A DNA stretch of 64,000 nucleotides, from NCBI RefSeq assembly GCF_000226315.1, contig NC_016026.1:2356001-2420000 (forward strand), given 5' to 3'. The stretch's first letter is position 1; every line of letters starts with the position of its first letter. Positions 52,806 to 61,779 of this stretch are shown in pieces. The DNA is from Micavibrio aeruginosavorus ARL-13 (GTDB taxonomy: Bacteria > Pseudomonadota > Alphaproteobacteria > Micavibrionales > Micavibrionaceae). Made by a program: the position numbers and the translations under genes. The notes beneath the pieces were generated by a model. It worked only from the letters and a program-made list of their open reading frames with translations, had not been told where the DNA came from and searched no databases.

Positions 52806-53551
52806 ACGCGAAAAAGGGCCAGTTGAAAAAGGCGTTCAACGCGCCCCGCCTGCATGTTCCGTCTGTCGAAGAAATTTTTTCATACACGCACCCGATCAGC
52901 GGTGCCAAATTGATCATGGGGCACATACAAAAACCCGCAACCGCCCCCAATGGCACGGTTTATGATGAGCCGTTCGTCGTGGCATGGGTGCCGCCGGGAC
53001 GCGTGAATATTACGCAATTTTCGCTTTATAAACACGCATCCGTCGCGTTGAAGGGGTATACGCGCCTGCGCGCCAGCGCACAGGGCCCCGGAACACACAG
53101 CGCCTTCACCCGCGATTTTCAATGCGCGGCCGTTTACGCATGGGAAACCCGCATATTGGACCGTGGTAGCCCGCAACTGGATGACGAAGCCATTGAAAAC
53201 ATGATTTGGCGCGTGTCAGATGATTTCAACATGGCCGCACCAGCTGTAAAGGTCGACATCAACAACAAGCTGAAACACCCCAGCAGTTTTTATGTGCCCA
53301 GCAAACATCGCATCCGCATGCGTGACCGCAGTTTAAGCCACGTTTTGCACGAGGTCGCACACGCCATTGATATGACGGTCAACGACAATGAATGGGGGGC
53401 TCACGGCCCCAGTTTTGTGCGCACCTTGTTCGTTCTGGCCGAAAAATATCAAGGGTTTGATGCGATCGCGTTGGAAAAATCCGCGCGTAAGGCCGGCCTT
53501 CTGGTCGCCGATCTGGATGATTTGAAAAAATTGAAGATGCGTCTGGGCTAG
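52802..53551 (+). CDS. Putative zinc metallopeptidase (HEVAH), second of a pair
   Basis: A 249-residue paralogue of the preceding protein. HEVAH occupies residues 183-187 and H201 in HGPSF is the likely third ligand. Shared features with the first copy: the N-terminal beta-rich half (VVAWVPPGRVNITQFSLYKHASVALKGYTRLRA), AVYAWETRIL versus AVYDWEDRVI, and the late LxxxARKAGLL versus SANKIGLL. The start is coupled to the previous stop. The pair probably acts together or arose by tandem duplication. No substrate can be named. Confidence 0.75.
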   Translation: MNAKKGQLKKAFNAPRLHVPSVEEIFSYTHPISGAKLIMGHIQKPATAPNGTVYDEPFVVAWVPPGRVNITQFSLYKHASVALKGYTRLRASAQGPGTHSAFTRDFQCAAVYAWETRILDRGSPQLDDEAIENMIWRVSDDFNMAAPAVKVDINNKLKHPSSFYVPSKHRIRMRDRSLSHVLHEVAHAIDMTVNDNEWGAHGPSFVRTLFVLAEKYQGFDAIALEKSARKAGLLVADLDDLKKLKMRLG

Positions 53552-53554
53552 GGT

Positions 53555-54511
53555 TCAGGCCGCGCCCAGAACAGTGCCAATGTTCAGAATACCGCCATTG
53601 ATCGCGGCAAACGAATCCATCACCTTGCTATTTTCGGGATGCACCTGCATCAAGCGTAAAACGCGGCCATCCCCGCACGCAACGCGGCCATCCCGATCCA
53701 TCAGCGTACCGGCAGATTCGTGGGACCGCATATCTTCCAATTGGGCATGAACGATTTTAATGCGGCGGGCATCGCCATTGGATGTCCACACCCCCGGCCA
53801 CGGGTTCAGGGCACGAATTTGTTGGTCGATTTCGGCGGCTGTTTTCGTCCAATCCACGCGCCCGTCATCTTTTTTCAGCATCGGGGCATAGGTGGATTGC
53901 GCATCGTCCTGCGGCGTTACATCAATCCGCCCATCAATGGCCAGACGGTCCAGCACCGGCACAATCATATCCGCGCCCATGGCGGACAGCGCATCATGCA
54001 ATTGCGGTGTGGTCGTTGTACCGTTCAGTTTCATGTCGCGCATGGCGATCACGGGACCGGTGTCCAGCCCCTCGCCCATCTGCATGATGGAGATACCCGT
54101 CGCATCATCCCCCGCCCAGATCGCGCGTTGAATGGGTGATGCCCCGCGCCAGCGCGGCAGCAAAGAGGCATGGATATTGATACAACCATATTTCGGCGCA
54201 TCCAGAACATCACGTGGCAGGATCAGACCATAGGCCGCCACAACCGCCACATCCGCGCCCAACGCTTTAAACTGCGCGCGTGCAGCGTCATCCTTTTTCA
54301 GGGAGAGCGGGTTATAAACCGGAATCCCGGCATCCAGTGCGGCCGCATGAACGGGGGATGGTTGCACCTGTTGTCCGCGGCCCTTCGGGCGTGGGGGTTG
54401 GCTGTAAACCGCGATCACCTTGTGGTGTGAGTTTAAAATAGCCTTGAGCGCCGGAACGGAAAAATCCGGCGTGCCCATAAAGACCACTTTTAAACCTTCG
54501 CCACTGTTCAT
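53555..54511 (-). CDS. fmt: Methionyl-tRNA formyltransferase
   Basis: A 318-residue enzyme that formylates initiator methionyl-tRNA. VVFMGTPDFSVPALKAIL begins the formyl-transferase domain; IHASLLPRWRGASPIQRAI (SLLP binds folate) and the following TGISIMQMGEGLDTGPVIA are family hallmarks. The C-terminal OB-like domain ends with NGGILNIGTVLG. It lies one base downstream of def. Confidence 0.96.
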   Translation of the reverse strand: MNSGEGLKVVFMGTPDFSVPALKAILNSHHKVIAVYSQPPRPKGRGQQVQPSPVHAAALDAGIPVYNPLSLKKDDAARAQFKALGADVAVVAAYGLILPRDVLDAPKYGCINIHASLLPRWRGASPIQRAIWAGDDATGISIMQMGEGLDTGPVIAMRDMKLNGTTTTPQLHDALSAMGADMIVPVLDRLAIDGRIDVTPQDDAQSTYAPMLKKDDGRVDWTKTAAEIDQQIRALNPWPGVWTSNGDARRIKIVHAQLEDMRSHESAGTLMDRDGRVACGDGRVLRLMQVHPENSKVMDSFAAINGGILNIGTVLGAA

Positions 54512-54512
54512 T

Positions 54513-55046
54513 TTATAAAACCTGCTGGCCTTTTTGCAGCTTGGCCAGTTTCTTCATGATCATATCGCGTTTCAATTTCGACAGATGGTCGATAAACAAA
54601 ACGCCGTTCAGATGGTCGATTTCATGTTGCACGCAATGCGACAACAGGCCCGAGGCCTCCATCTCTTGCCCCTGACCGTTATAATCCAGATATTTCACGC
54701 GCACGATGGCCGGGCGTTGCACCAGTGCATATTGGCCGGGAATGGACAGGCATCCCTCTTCCATCTCGCTCGGCTCTTCGGATTTAAAAATAATCTCCGG
54801 GTTCACCATGTAGATGGGATTGCGCTTCGGTTCCACACCATCTTCAAGCCGTTCGGACAAATCCATGACCAGAACGCGGTTCAGCAACCCGATCTGGTTC
54901 GCGGCCAGACCAATGCCCGGCGCGTCATACATGGTGTCCAGCATGTTATCCATTTGGCGGCGCAGCGCATCGTCCACGGTTCCCACTTCGGTCGCGCGTT
55001 GTTTCAAAACCGGATCGGGAACGGTTACAATGGGTACAATCGTCAT
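54513..55046 (-). CDS. def: Peptide deformylase
   Basis: A 177-residue iron/zinc hydrolase removing the formyl group of nascent peptides. The three family motifs GIGLAANQIG (45-54), EEGCLSIPG and QHEIDHLNG are intact, as are the Cys and two His ligands. It precedes fmt in the same operon. Confidence 0.97.
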   Translation of the reverse strand: MTIVPIVTVPDPVLKQRATEVGTVDDALRRQMDNMLDTMYDAPGIGLAANQIGLLNRVLVMDLSERLEDGVEPKRNPIYMVNPEIIFKSEEPSEMEEGCLSIPGQYALVQRPAIVRVKYLDYNGQGQEMEASGLLSHCVQHEIDHLNGVLFIDHLSKLKRDMIMKKLAKLQKGQQVL

Positions 55047-55097
55047 TTTTTATGTCACTTTCACTGCACTAAAGATGTATGTCGTATCGCGAACAGA

Positions 55098-56318
55098 TCA
55101 AGAATTAACCGTGACCGTTAAACGGCGCGGCTGATCCTCAATCTCTTTCAATTCAGGCAGATCGCGGCCACCCGTTTGTACCTGTTTATCCTTCAATTTC
55201 CGCGCGGCGGGCAAGACCATGCGTTCCAGCGAGCCCACGGCATCGTTATAGCTGCCCAATGCGCCGGACAGGCCCTTGCCCACCTTCTCCAGATGTTCGC
55301 CAAATTTCGTGATGCGGGAAAACAGGTCACCACCCAGCGTCGCAATCTCCGCCGCGTTCTGGGCCAGATCGGCCTGCCGCCAGCTGAGCGACACCACGCG
55401 GATCAGCGACATCATCAGCGTCGGGGACGCGATGATCACATTGCGTCCGGCGGCAAAATCGACCATGCCCGGATCGGCGCGCAGCGCCATGGAGAAGAGA
55501 TGTTCAGATGGCAGGAACAGCACCGTGAAATCGGCGTTGGTGCCATCGACATTTTCCCAATATCCCTTGCGCCCCAAGGCGACGATATGATCGCGCACAC
55601 GTTTGGCGAGGTTCTGGATCACCGCATCATCATCGACATCGTTTCCGGCCAATTGATCGGCGATATCATTGATTGGCGCTTTCGCATCGACGATGATTTG
55701 CAAACCATCATGCAGGCGGATCACCGCATCCGGGCGTTGCCGCCCGCCATCATTGGTCGATACCGCCACCTGTGATTCAAAATGCACGCCGCGGATCAGG
55801 CCGGATTTTTCCAGCAGACCATCCAGAATATATTCGCCCCAACGCCCCTGTGCCGCCGGATCGCGCAATGCGCCAACCAAGCGCGCCGTTTCGCGCGACA
55901 GCGATTGCAAATCATTGCGCAGGGCGTTGTCCGTGCCCTTGATCTGTTCCACCGCGCCACCCAGCATTTCCAATTGTTTCTTGATCGGGTCCACCAAAGT
56001 GGAAATCGCCAGCTGGCGTTTTTCCAGATCATGCGCGGTATCGTTTTGCGCCTGTTTCAATTTTTCTTGCGCCAGAGTCAGGAATTGTGTTTGGGAATCC
56101 TTCAACGCTTCGGCGGCCAGAACGCGGAATGTATTCTCCATATTGACGCTCGCGCCCTGCGTCGCATCAATTTGCGCCTGCAATGTGGCGGCCTCTTTCT
56201 CCACCGTGGACAGGCGTTTCATCATCACCAGCGCGACAATGGCCGCACCCGCAAGGACGCCAGCCCCCGCGCCAATCAGAAACGCCATCATGTCGATGTT
56301 GGAAATCATTTCGCTCAA
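55098..56318 (-). CDS. rmuC: DNA recombination protein RmuC homologue
   Basis: A 406-residue protein. An N-terminal membrane helix (AFLIGAGAGVLAGAAIVALV) is followed by a long coiled coil (about residues 35-120) and the RmuC nuclease-like domain (AQGRWGEYILDGLLEKSGLIRG, VIRLHDGLQIIVDAKAP, FTVLFLPSEHLFSMAL, ASPTLMMSLIRVVSLSWRQA). RmuC limits recombination at inverted repeats; its mechanism is not settled. It ends about 50 bases before def. Confidence 0.92.
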   Translation of the reverse strand: MSEMISNIDMMAFLIGAGAGVLAGAAIVALVMMKRLSTVEKEAATLQAQIDATQGASVNMENTFRVLAAEALKDSQTQFLTLAQEKLKQAQNDTAHDLEKRQLAISTLVDPIKKQLEMLGGAVEQIKGTDNALRNDLQSLSRETARLVGALRDPAAQGRWGEYILDGLLEKSGLIRGVHFESQVAVSTNDGGRQRPDAVIRLHDGLQIIVDAKAPINDIADQLAGNDVDDDAVIQNLAKRVRDHIVALGRKGYWENVDGTNADFTVLFLPSEHLFSMALRADPGMVDFAAGRNVIIASPTLMMSLIRVVSLSWRQADLAQNAAEIATLGGDLFSRITKFGEHLEKVGKGLSGALGSYNDAVGSLERMVLPAARKLKDKQVQTGGRDLPELKEIEDQPRRLTVTVNS

Positions 56319-56364
56319 TCCCTTTTGTATACTAGAATAATAGGCTGTAAGGATTATTCATACA

Positions 56365-57069
56365 ATGCAAAACACTTTTAAAACGACCCATTTTCAATCC
56401 GGTAACGCCATGATTTACGTCCTGATCGTGGTGGCGCTGTTCGGGGCTTTGACCTTTGTCCTGTCGCGCCAGACGGATACGGACGAATCCAACACGCTGG
56501 CCCCGGATCGCGTGGCCATTCTGACCGGGCAAATCATGAATTATCCCTTCACCGTCAAACAGGTGCTGGACATGATGGAATCCACCGGGTCGGATGCGGA
56601 CGAACTGGTCTTCACCCTGCCAACCGATGCGGGCTTTAACGATCCCATTCTGGCCAACAATGTGCACAAGGTGTACCACCAATCTGGCGGCGGATTAAAC
56701 CCCACACAAATTCCACCTGAAGCGGTGGGAGAGGGTACGGGACTGCCCGCAGCGGGATGGTATCTGGGCCGGTTCAATAACTTCGAATGGTCCAATGACC
56801 CGGCGAAAAACGAAGTGGTTTTGGCCGCTTATAATATTCGTCAGGAAATTTGCGCCGCGATTAATCAAAAATTGCTGAACGACCCCACAATTCCGACCAC
56901 ATCCAACCCGCGCCAATATTTTGTTGAGGGCGTGCATTGGGGTGGCGGCACAAACGCCACACTGGAAATCGCCGATTGCCCGGAATGCGAAGACCATCTG
57001 CAAATGTGCGTCAGCGACGGGGGCAGCCCGGCCACCTACGTTTATTACTCATTGATGATCAATCAGTAA
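56365..57069 (+). CDS. Small membrane-anchored protein with a pilin-like N-terminus
   Basis: A 234-residue protein with a short polar leader (QNTFKTTHFQSG) followed by a long hydrophobic helix (NAMIYVLIVVALFGALTFVLS) and a periplasmic domain with Cys pairs (CPECEDHLQMC) near the C-terminus. The leader plus helix resembles prepilin-type or minor-pilin signals (G before the helix), but the conserved glutamate at position five of the mature helix is missing. AAGGAT precedes the ATG. No other pilin genes are nearby. It converges on engB. Confidence 0.6.
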   Translation: MQNTFKTTHFQSGNAMIYVLIVVALFGALTFVLSRQTDTDESNTLAPDRVAILTGQIMNYPFTVKQVLDMMESTGSDADELVFTLPTDAGFNDPILANNVHKVYHQSGGGLNPTQIPPEAVGEGTGLPAAGWYLGRFNNFEWSNDPAKNEVVLAAYNIRQEICAAINQKLLNDPTIPTTSNPRQYFVEGVHWGGGTNATLEIADCPECEDHLQMCVSDGGSPATYVYYSLMINQ

Positions 57070-57072
57070 GAT

Positions 57073-57714
57073 TTAGCCGCCGATCAATTCCAAAATCGCG
57101 ACTTGCAGATCCGGAATTCCCGTACCCTTGTCCGAGCTGGTCGGCAGAACGAAGGGGAAGGCAGAGGGGTGTTTTTTCAACGCCGCTTCCACCTGTTCCG
57201 TGGTTTTTTTCAGCTCCTGGAATCCGGCCTTGTCCACCTTGGTCAGCACGATACGCGCCGACACGCCCGCCGCATCCAGCATTTTGATCAGATCCAGATC
57301 GACGTCTTTCAACCCATGACGGGAATCAATCAAGACAAAAACACTGCGCAACGAAGGCCGCCCGCGCAGATAGCTGAAGATCAGATTGTCCCATTCCTCG
57401 CGCATCTTTTTCGACACTTTGGCATAGCCATAGCCCGGCATATCCACCAGCCAGAACACACCGCCCAGATCAAAGAAATTCAGCTGTTGCGTCCGGCCCG
57501 GCGTGTTGGATGTGCGCGCCAGTGTTTTACGCGCCGTCAGCGCGTTGATCAGCGATGATTTGCCCACGTTTGACCGCCCGGCAAAGGCAATCTCCGGCGC
57601 CCCTTCGGGCGGCAAACCGTTCAAATCCATGACGCCCGCAAAAAATTCGCACGGTCCGGAAAAGAGCTTCCGGATCGTGGCGATTTGTTCAGGCGTCAGG
57701 TTTTTATCGCTCAT
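57073..57714 (-). CDS. engB: Ribosome biogenesis GTPase EngB/YsxC
   Basis: A 213-residue TRAFAC-class GTPase needed for large ribosomal subunit assembly. G1 is GRSNVGKSS, G2 in RTSNTPGRTQQLNFF, G3 DMPGYGYAKV, G4 TKVDK, and G5-like TSSDKGTG. Normal length. Its start overlaps the yidC stop by four bases, so it is coupled to yidC as usual in alphaproteobacteria. Confidence 0.96.
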   Translation of the reverse strand: MSDKNLTPEQIATIRKLFSGPCEFFAGVMDLNGLPPEGAPEIAFAGRSNVGKSSLINALTARKTLARTSNTPGRTQQLNFFDLGGVFWLVDMPGYGYAKVSKKMREEWDNLIFSYLRGRPSLRSVFVLIDSRHGLKDVDLDLIKMLDAAGVSARIVLTKVDKAGFQELKKTTEQVEAALKKHPSAFPFVLPTSSDKGTGIPDLQVAILELIGG

Positions 57715-59636
57715 TTCTTCTTTTTCTTTCGCGGGGTCACAGGCTTCGGCCCATCATTGTCATCATGGCCGAACAGGGCGTCTTCCACCTGTTCTTCCAG
57801 CAATTCGGCACCCGGGTGAACCACCGGACCTTCGGCAACCATCTTTTCCATCTTCTTTTCTTCCGGCGTGCGCTGGAAGAATTTCACCTCGATGCCCATG
57901 GACCGGTTGATGATGTATTGCTGCAGAATCGACAGCGCGTTGCTGAACGTCCAGTAAATCACCAGACCCGACGCAAAGCCCGCCATGATGTAGGTCATGA
58001 AATACGGCATGAACGCCAGCATTTTCGCCTGAATCGGATCCTGCGGCGGCGGGTTCATGGATTTCTGCAGGATCATGAAGAACAACATCAGGCACGGCCA
58101 GACACCGATCATCAGGAAATCAGGAACATTGTACGGCAACAGGCCGAACAGGTTGAACAAGGACGTCGGATCGCGCATCGACAAATCCTGAATCCAGCCA
58201 AAGAACGGCGCATGGCGCATTTCGATGGTGACCGACAACACCTTGTACAAGGCGAAGAAGATCGGGATCTGAATCAGGATCGGCAGGCATCCAGCCGCCG
58301 GGTTGACCTTTTCACGGCCATACAATGCCACCAGTTCCTTCTGGAGCTTTTCCTTGTCGTGGCCATATTCTTCACGCAAGGCCGTCATTTGCGGAGCCAA
58401 TTGCTTCAGGCGCGCAAAGGACCGGAACGACGTGTTGGCCAGCGGGAACACAGCAGCGCGCAACAGCAATGTGAAAATCAAAATCGCCACACCAAAGTTG
58501 CCCGTCACATGGCCCAGCCAGGTGAGGAAATAGAAGAACGGTTTCGTCATGAAATAATACATGCCGAAATCCACCGCCAGATCGAAATGTGGTACATCCA
58601 GACGGTCTTCGTACAAATCAAGAATACGAACCTTCTTTGCGCCAGCATAGACATGCGACACAAATTCGGCTGTCTCGCCCGCGCCCACCACACGTTCGGT
58701 TCCCATCATATCAACCTGATAATGTGGCTTGGCGTTCGGCATCGTCGCGGGTGTGGATTTGAAGCTGTATTTCATCGCTTCGCCCTGCACCGGCAACAGG
58801 CTGGTCAGCCAGTATTTTTCGGTAATGCCGATCCACCCGGTCGGGGCGCTGTATGACATCTCATTCTTCTTGCCGAGGTCTTTGTACGTTACCTCATGCA
58901 ATTCACCGCCAATGTGGCCAATCGGGCCTTCGTGGGCGATCCATGTGCCGGTGAAGTCTTCCGGCATGCCTTGCATCGCGACCAGATTGTACGGATACAA
59001 ACGCGCCGTCGCACCGCCCTTGTTGATCACACGTTGGGTCAGGGTGATCACGAAATGGTCGTCAATGCTGTATTCACGTTCAAAGGTCAGGCCCGCACCG
59101 TTGTTCCAAGTCAACGTAACCGGCTTGTCCTTGGCCAATGTCGGCGTACCGCCACCCTTCACGCTCCAGCGCGTGTCCTTGCCCGGAACTTTCACACCGT
59201 CATTCGCGGCGATCCAGCCGGCTTCAGCATATTTCGGGTGCGGGGTGCCCGCCGGGCTCATCAACACGACATGGTCGGACCCGCCCAGCGTTTTGAAATA
59301 GTCAGTCAGGGAAATGTCATCAATGCGATTGCCCACCAGCGGCAACGTGCCAAAAATCTGACCGTTGTCGATTTTCAATCGGGTGGTTTCGCCAATCACG
59401 ACATCGCGCGGGCGTTCAACCAGCGCCTCGATTGCGTTCGGCGCGCCATTCACAGCGGCGGCGCGGGCGGCTTCCTGTTGCGCGCGCATGGCTTCGACCT
59501 TCGGCTTCATCACGAAATGGTCGAAGGCGAAATACATGGCCAATGAAATGATCAGGAAGATCACCAAATTGCGGCGATCATCGGGGTGCATCTGATCGTT
59601 CGGGTTCATCATGTTCGGGCCGGAATTTTTTGCCAT
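57711..59636 (-). CDS. yidC: Membrane protein insertase YidC
   Basis: A 641-residue inner membrane insertase. The N-terminal helix (NLVIFLIISLAMYFAFDHFV) is followed by a large periplasmic P1 domain (about 80-400) and five C-terminal helices with the family core KLQKELVALYGREKVNPAAGCLPILIQIPIFFALYKVL, containing the hydrophilic-groove Arg region, and PNCxxPxxx-like loops. The C-terminal tail is Lys-rich (KKKKK). The start is uncertain: an ATG 14 codons upstream near an AAGGAGG and one ten codons downstream are also possible. Followed by engB. Confidence 0.93.
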   Translation of the reverse strand: MAKNSGPNMMNPNDQMHPDDRRNLVIFLIISLAMYFAFDHFVMKPKVEAMRAQQEAARAAAVNGAPNAIEALVERPRDVVIGETTRLKIDNGQIFGTLPLVGNRIDDISLTDYFKTLGGSDHVVLMSPAGTPHPKYAEAGWIAANDGVKVPGKDTRWSVKGGGTPTLAKDKPVTLTWNNGAGLTFEREYSIDDHFVITLTQRVINKGGATARLYPYNLVAMQGMPEDFTGTWIAHEGPIGHIGGELHEVTYKDLGKKNEMSYSAPTGWIGITEKYWLTSLLPVQGEAMKYSFKSTPATMPNAKPHYQVDMMGTERVVGAGETAEFVSHVYAGAKKVRILDLYEDRLDVPHFDLAVDFGMYYFMTKPFFYFLTWLGHVTGNFGVAILIFTLLLRAAVFPLANTSFRSFARLKQLAPQMTALREEYGHDKEKLQKELVALYGREKVNPAAGCLPILIQIPIFFALYKVLSVTIEMRHAPFFGWIQDLSMRDPTSLFNLFGLLPYNVPDFLMIGVWPCLMLFFMILQKSMNPPPQDPIQAKMLAFMPYFMTYIMAGFASGLVIYWTFSNALSILQQYIINRSMGIEVKFFQRTPEEKKMEKMVAEGPVVHPGAELLEEQVEDALFGHDDNDGPKPVTPRKKKKK

Positions 59637-59782
59637 TTTGGTCTTTCGCGCGCACCCGTCTCGGGTGGCCTCCTTCATAGTCAAGAAAATCTACGCTGGT
59701 GCATGTTATGCAACGCTGGGGCGGTTATAGCCCAACAGCCCCCCTCAATCAAACATCCCCTGCCATTAAATACCCCTCCGCT

Positions 59783-59865
59783 GTCATTCCCGCGAAAGCG
59801 GGAATCCAGAAGACCGGGACGTTTAGAGCCTTATGGCTCTGGATTCCCGCTTTCGCGGGAATGAC
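59783..59865. repeat. REP-like inverted repeat, read through by yidD
   Basis: Two 28-base arms are perfect inverted copies of each other (GTCATTCCCGCGAAAGCGGGAATCCAGA and its complement), and each arm is itself a hairpin (ATTCCCGC GAAA GCGGGAAT). A third, diverged copy of the same arm type occurs in the prmA-nuclease gap. The right arm encodes the last 11 or so codons of yidD. Confidence 0.92.
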
Positions 59866-60088
59866 AATGATGATGGGACGGAACCGGGTCAATCGCGGGC
59901 CTGCGGCTCCACGGATGACAGGACGCAATCCGCCGGGCCGCCAGCCATCCGCCCTTCAACGGGCCAAACCGTTCAATCGCCTGCACGGCATAGGTGGAAC
60001 AAGTGGGGTGAAACCGGCATTGCGGACCGCTTAAAGGGGATAAAATCCACTGATACCCCTTAATCAGGGCAATCATCACCCGTTTCAT
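59831..60088 (-). CDS. yidD: Membrane protein insertion efficiency factor YidD
   Basis: An 85-residue protein. The conserved core MIALIKGYQWILSPLSGPQCRFHPTCSTYAVQAI with three cysteines and AARRIASCHPWS is the YidD family, which aids YidC-dependent insertion. Starts by the ATGA overlap with rnpA. The C-terminus HSRESGNPEP comes from the REP-like element and is not a conserved part; members usually stop about 10 to 15 residues earlier. Confidence 0.9.
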   Translation of the reverse strand: MKRVMIALIKGYQWILSPLSGPQCRFHPTCSTYAVQAIERFGPLKGGWLAARRIASCHPWSRRPAIDPVPSHHHCHSRESGNPEP

Positions 60089-60492
60089 TGGGATTTTTCC
60101 GTCTGTTTCCCGCGCAAACGGCGCAAACACCACCGAATATCCTTCACCAATTGGTCAAACGGGGCGGTTTCGGCGGCCAAACGACCAATAACCACAATAT
60201 CCGTGCGTTTCAGGTCGGCATGTTCCCCGGTCAGCGCACTGGCCATGGCGGCGCGCAGGCGGCGCTTGATCCGGTTGCGGCCCACGGCCGTCTTTTCCGT
60301 TTTTTTGGTGACGGTCAGGCCATAATTCGGGCCAGAAACCAAAGATTCAGCCCCAGATTCAGCAGGGGAATCCGCAATCTGGATAATCACGGTGGGCGAC
60401 ACCCATTTCTGGCCGCTGGCGCCCACGCGCAAAAAATCAGACCGCCTTTTCAGGCGGCCGATCATAGTCATGTCTTTGCGTTTCACCAGCAT
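60085..60492 (-). CDS. rnpA: Ribonuclease P protein component
   Basis: A 135-residue basic protein supporting the RNA of RNase P in tRNA 5' maturation. RLKRRSDFLRV and the RNR-box-type NRIKRRLRAAM, with two intervening strands, are present. A start with AAAGGGA before ATG was chosen; an ATG six codons later gives a form more like the typical N-terminus. A Ser/Glu-rich insertion (about 35-50) lengthens the middle compared with the usual 110-120 residues. It overlaps yidD. Confidence 0.92.
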   Translation of the reverse strand: MLVKRKDMTMIGRLKRRSDFLRVGASGQKWVSPTVIIQIADSPAESGAESLVSGPNYGLTVTKKTEKTAVGRNRIKRRLRAAMASALTGEHADLKRTDIVVIGRLAAETAPFDQLVKDIRWCLRRLRGKQTEKSQ

Positions 60493-60550
60493 ATCGCGGC
60501 GATCCCTTTCAAAGGATCCCCCCGCCACAGGCCTTCCACAAACGGGAAGA

Positions 60551-60685
60551 TTAAGCGCTCAGGCGCTTGCGGCCCTTGGCGCGGCGGTTGTTCAAAATCA
60601 AACGGCCAGCTTTCGTGGCCATGCGGCTCAGGAAGCCGTGGCGACGCTTGCGGATCAGTTTGCTCGGTTGGTAGGTGCGCTTCAT
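60551..60685 (-). CDS. rpmH: 50S ribosomal protein L34
   Basis: A 44-residue highly basic protein of the large subunit: [18 protein letters not shown] at the start, [19 protein letters not shown] in the middle, ending RLSA. Complete and standard for L34. It heads the rpmH-rnpA-yidD-yidC-engB run and has its own promoter. Confidence 0.97.
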   Translation of the reverse strand: MKRTYQPSKLIRKRRHGFLSRMATKAGRLILNNRRAKGRKRLSA

Positions 60686-60765
60686 CGTCGGACGCTCCGG
60701 CTTGGGTGTTCAAATTCCATCAAAATCCCCGGAATTCCGTAAATATTTCCGTCCGGGAACGCGTT

Positions 60766-60794
60766 GTTATACAGACCCCACCCATGGCTGTCAA
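60766..60794 (-). promoter_or_regulatory. Promoter of rpmH
   Basis: TTGACA, 17 bases and TATAAC on the minus strand, about 80 bases before the L34 start: near-consensus sigma-70. The 340-base gap to the next plus-strand gene otherwise holds one DnaA-box nonamer just upstream of this promoter and no gene. Confidence 0.8.
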
Positions 60795-60801
60795 CGACTT
60801 G

Positions 60802-60810
60802 TGTGGATAA
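60802..60810 (-). promoter_or_regulatory. DnaA-box nonamer upstream of rpmH
   Basis: TGTGGATAA, exact complement of the consensus TTATCCACA, eight bases upstream of the -35 element. As a single box without a cluster it may regulate rpmH or be chance; it does not by itself mark an origin. Confidence 0.3.
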
Positions 60811-61025
60811 GTTGCACCCCCGCCGGAGGTCTTTTGGATTAGCCATAATTAAAATACTGAAATGGCTATGAAAAAACACTTTCTTAACCCTTTCCGGCCT
60901 ATGCTCTTTTTGAAAATCAGGGGCTTGCACCTTGCCACGTGTCTGGCATGATAGCTTCAGGTTTAACCTCAAATCTTCACCCGGCCATTCAGGTTGGGAA
61001 AAATTGCATAAAGGCCAAATACCTC

Positions 61026-61643
61026 ATGTACAATGATAATAACTGGAACGCCGTGACCGGTGCCGAACTCGAAGGCTTTCTGGAGCAGGTCAACCCGATC
61101 GCCGGGAAATACCGTACGGCCGCCACCAGCACACAGGTCGCATGGCGCGCCCTGCCCTTCTATGACAATGTCGTGCTGATCCGGGTCAAGGATCCGTCCT
61201 GGCCGCCGTCCCTCTTTATCTATTACCTGACCGAACAGGGGAACCTGTACTGGTTGAACGGCACATCACCGCCGATCCATGAAGTGAACGCGAAGGCGCC
61301 GATCAAGCTGAACGAGGAAAACATCCTCGAATATCTGCGCTTCTTCTGCTTCTTCGTGCGTGGCGAGGAAGGTCCGTTCCTGATCGCAGAATCCATGGAT
61401 GACCCGGATATGCCGCGCAATATGGACGCACAGACCCGGTCGGTGATCGAAGGGTCGATCCGTCCGGCAACGTATGAAGGCCGCAACGAACAAGGCTTCT
61501 ATCTGTGCGACGCCGTGGTGTTCTATTCCAACGCTTTGTTCATCGCCAACTTTGCGGTTCAACCGACCGGCATGATCGAAATGCTGGACGACGAACCGAT
61601 CGCGGGCGATTTGCCGATCCGCGTGGATGCGCCCGTCGCGTAA
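61026..61643 (+). CDS. Conserved hypothetical protein
   Basis: A 205-residue cytoplasmic protein. Its middle (LIRVKDPSWPPSLFIYYLTEQGNLYWLNGTSPPIHEVN) and the ILEYLRFFCFFVRGEEGPFLIAE part suggest an alpha/beta domain; no family is recognised. The ATG is preceded by AAAGG 13 bases away, and two earlier starts in frame (a GTG at 60939 and an ATG at 60948) exist but have no ribosome binding site. A terminator follows at once. Confidence 0.7.
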   Translation: MYNDNNWNAVTGAELEGFLEQVNPIAGKYRTAATSTQVAWRALPFYDNVVLIRVKDPSWPPSLFIYYLTEQGNLYWLNGTSPPIHEVNAKAPIKLNEENILEYLRFFCFFVRGEEGPFLIAESMDDPDMPRNMDAQTRSVIEGSIRPATYEGRNEQGFYLCDAVVFYSNALFIANFAVQPTGMIEMLDDEPIAGDLPIRVDAPVA

Positions 61644-61669
61644 CGCGCACATACCATAATCATGACAAT

Positions 61670-61699
61670 CCCCCCTGTGGTGACGCAGGGGGTTTTGTT
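61670..61699 (+). terminator. Terminator after the conserved hypothetical gene
   Basis: CCCCCTG and CAGGGGG form a seven-base-pair stem across eight bases; TTTTGTTTT follows. Confidence 0.85.
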
Positions 61700-61779
61700 T
61701 TGTTCATGCGATTACCCATTCGATTGCAGGCCCACACGCTTTCCATTAAAATTTTATGGAACCGATTCGCGAAAGAACA

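Noticed and set aside
60686-61025. Replication origin near rpmH
   Set aside because: Only one exact DnaA box, no dnaA and no AT-rich unwinding region; the three exact boxes in the window are few enough to be largely chance.
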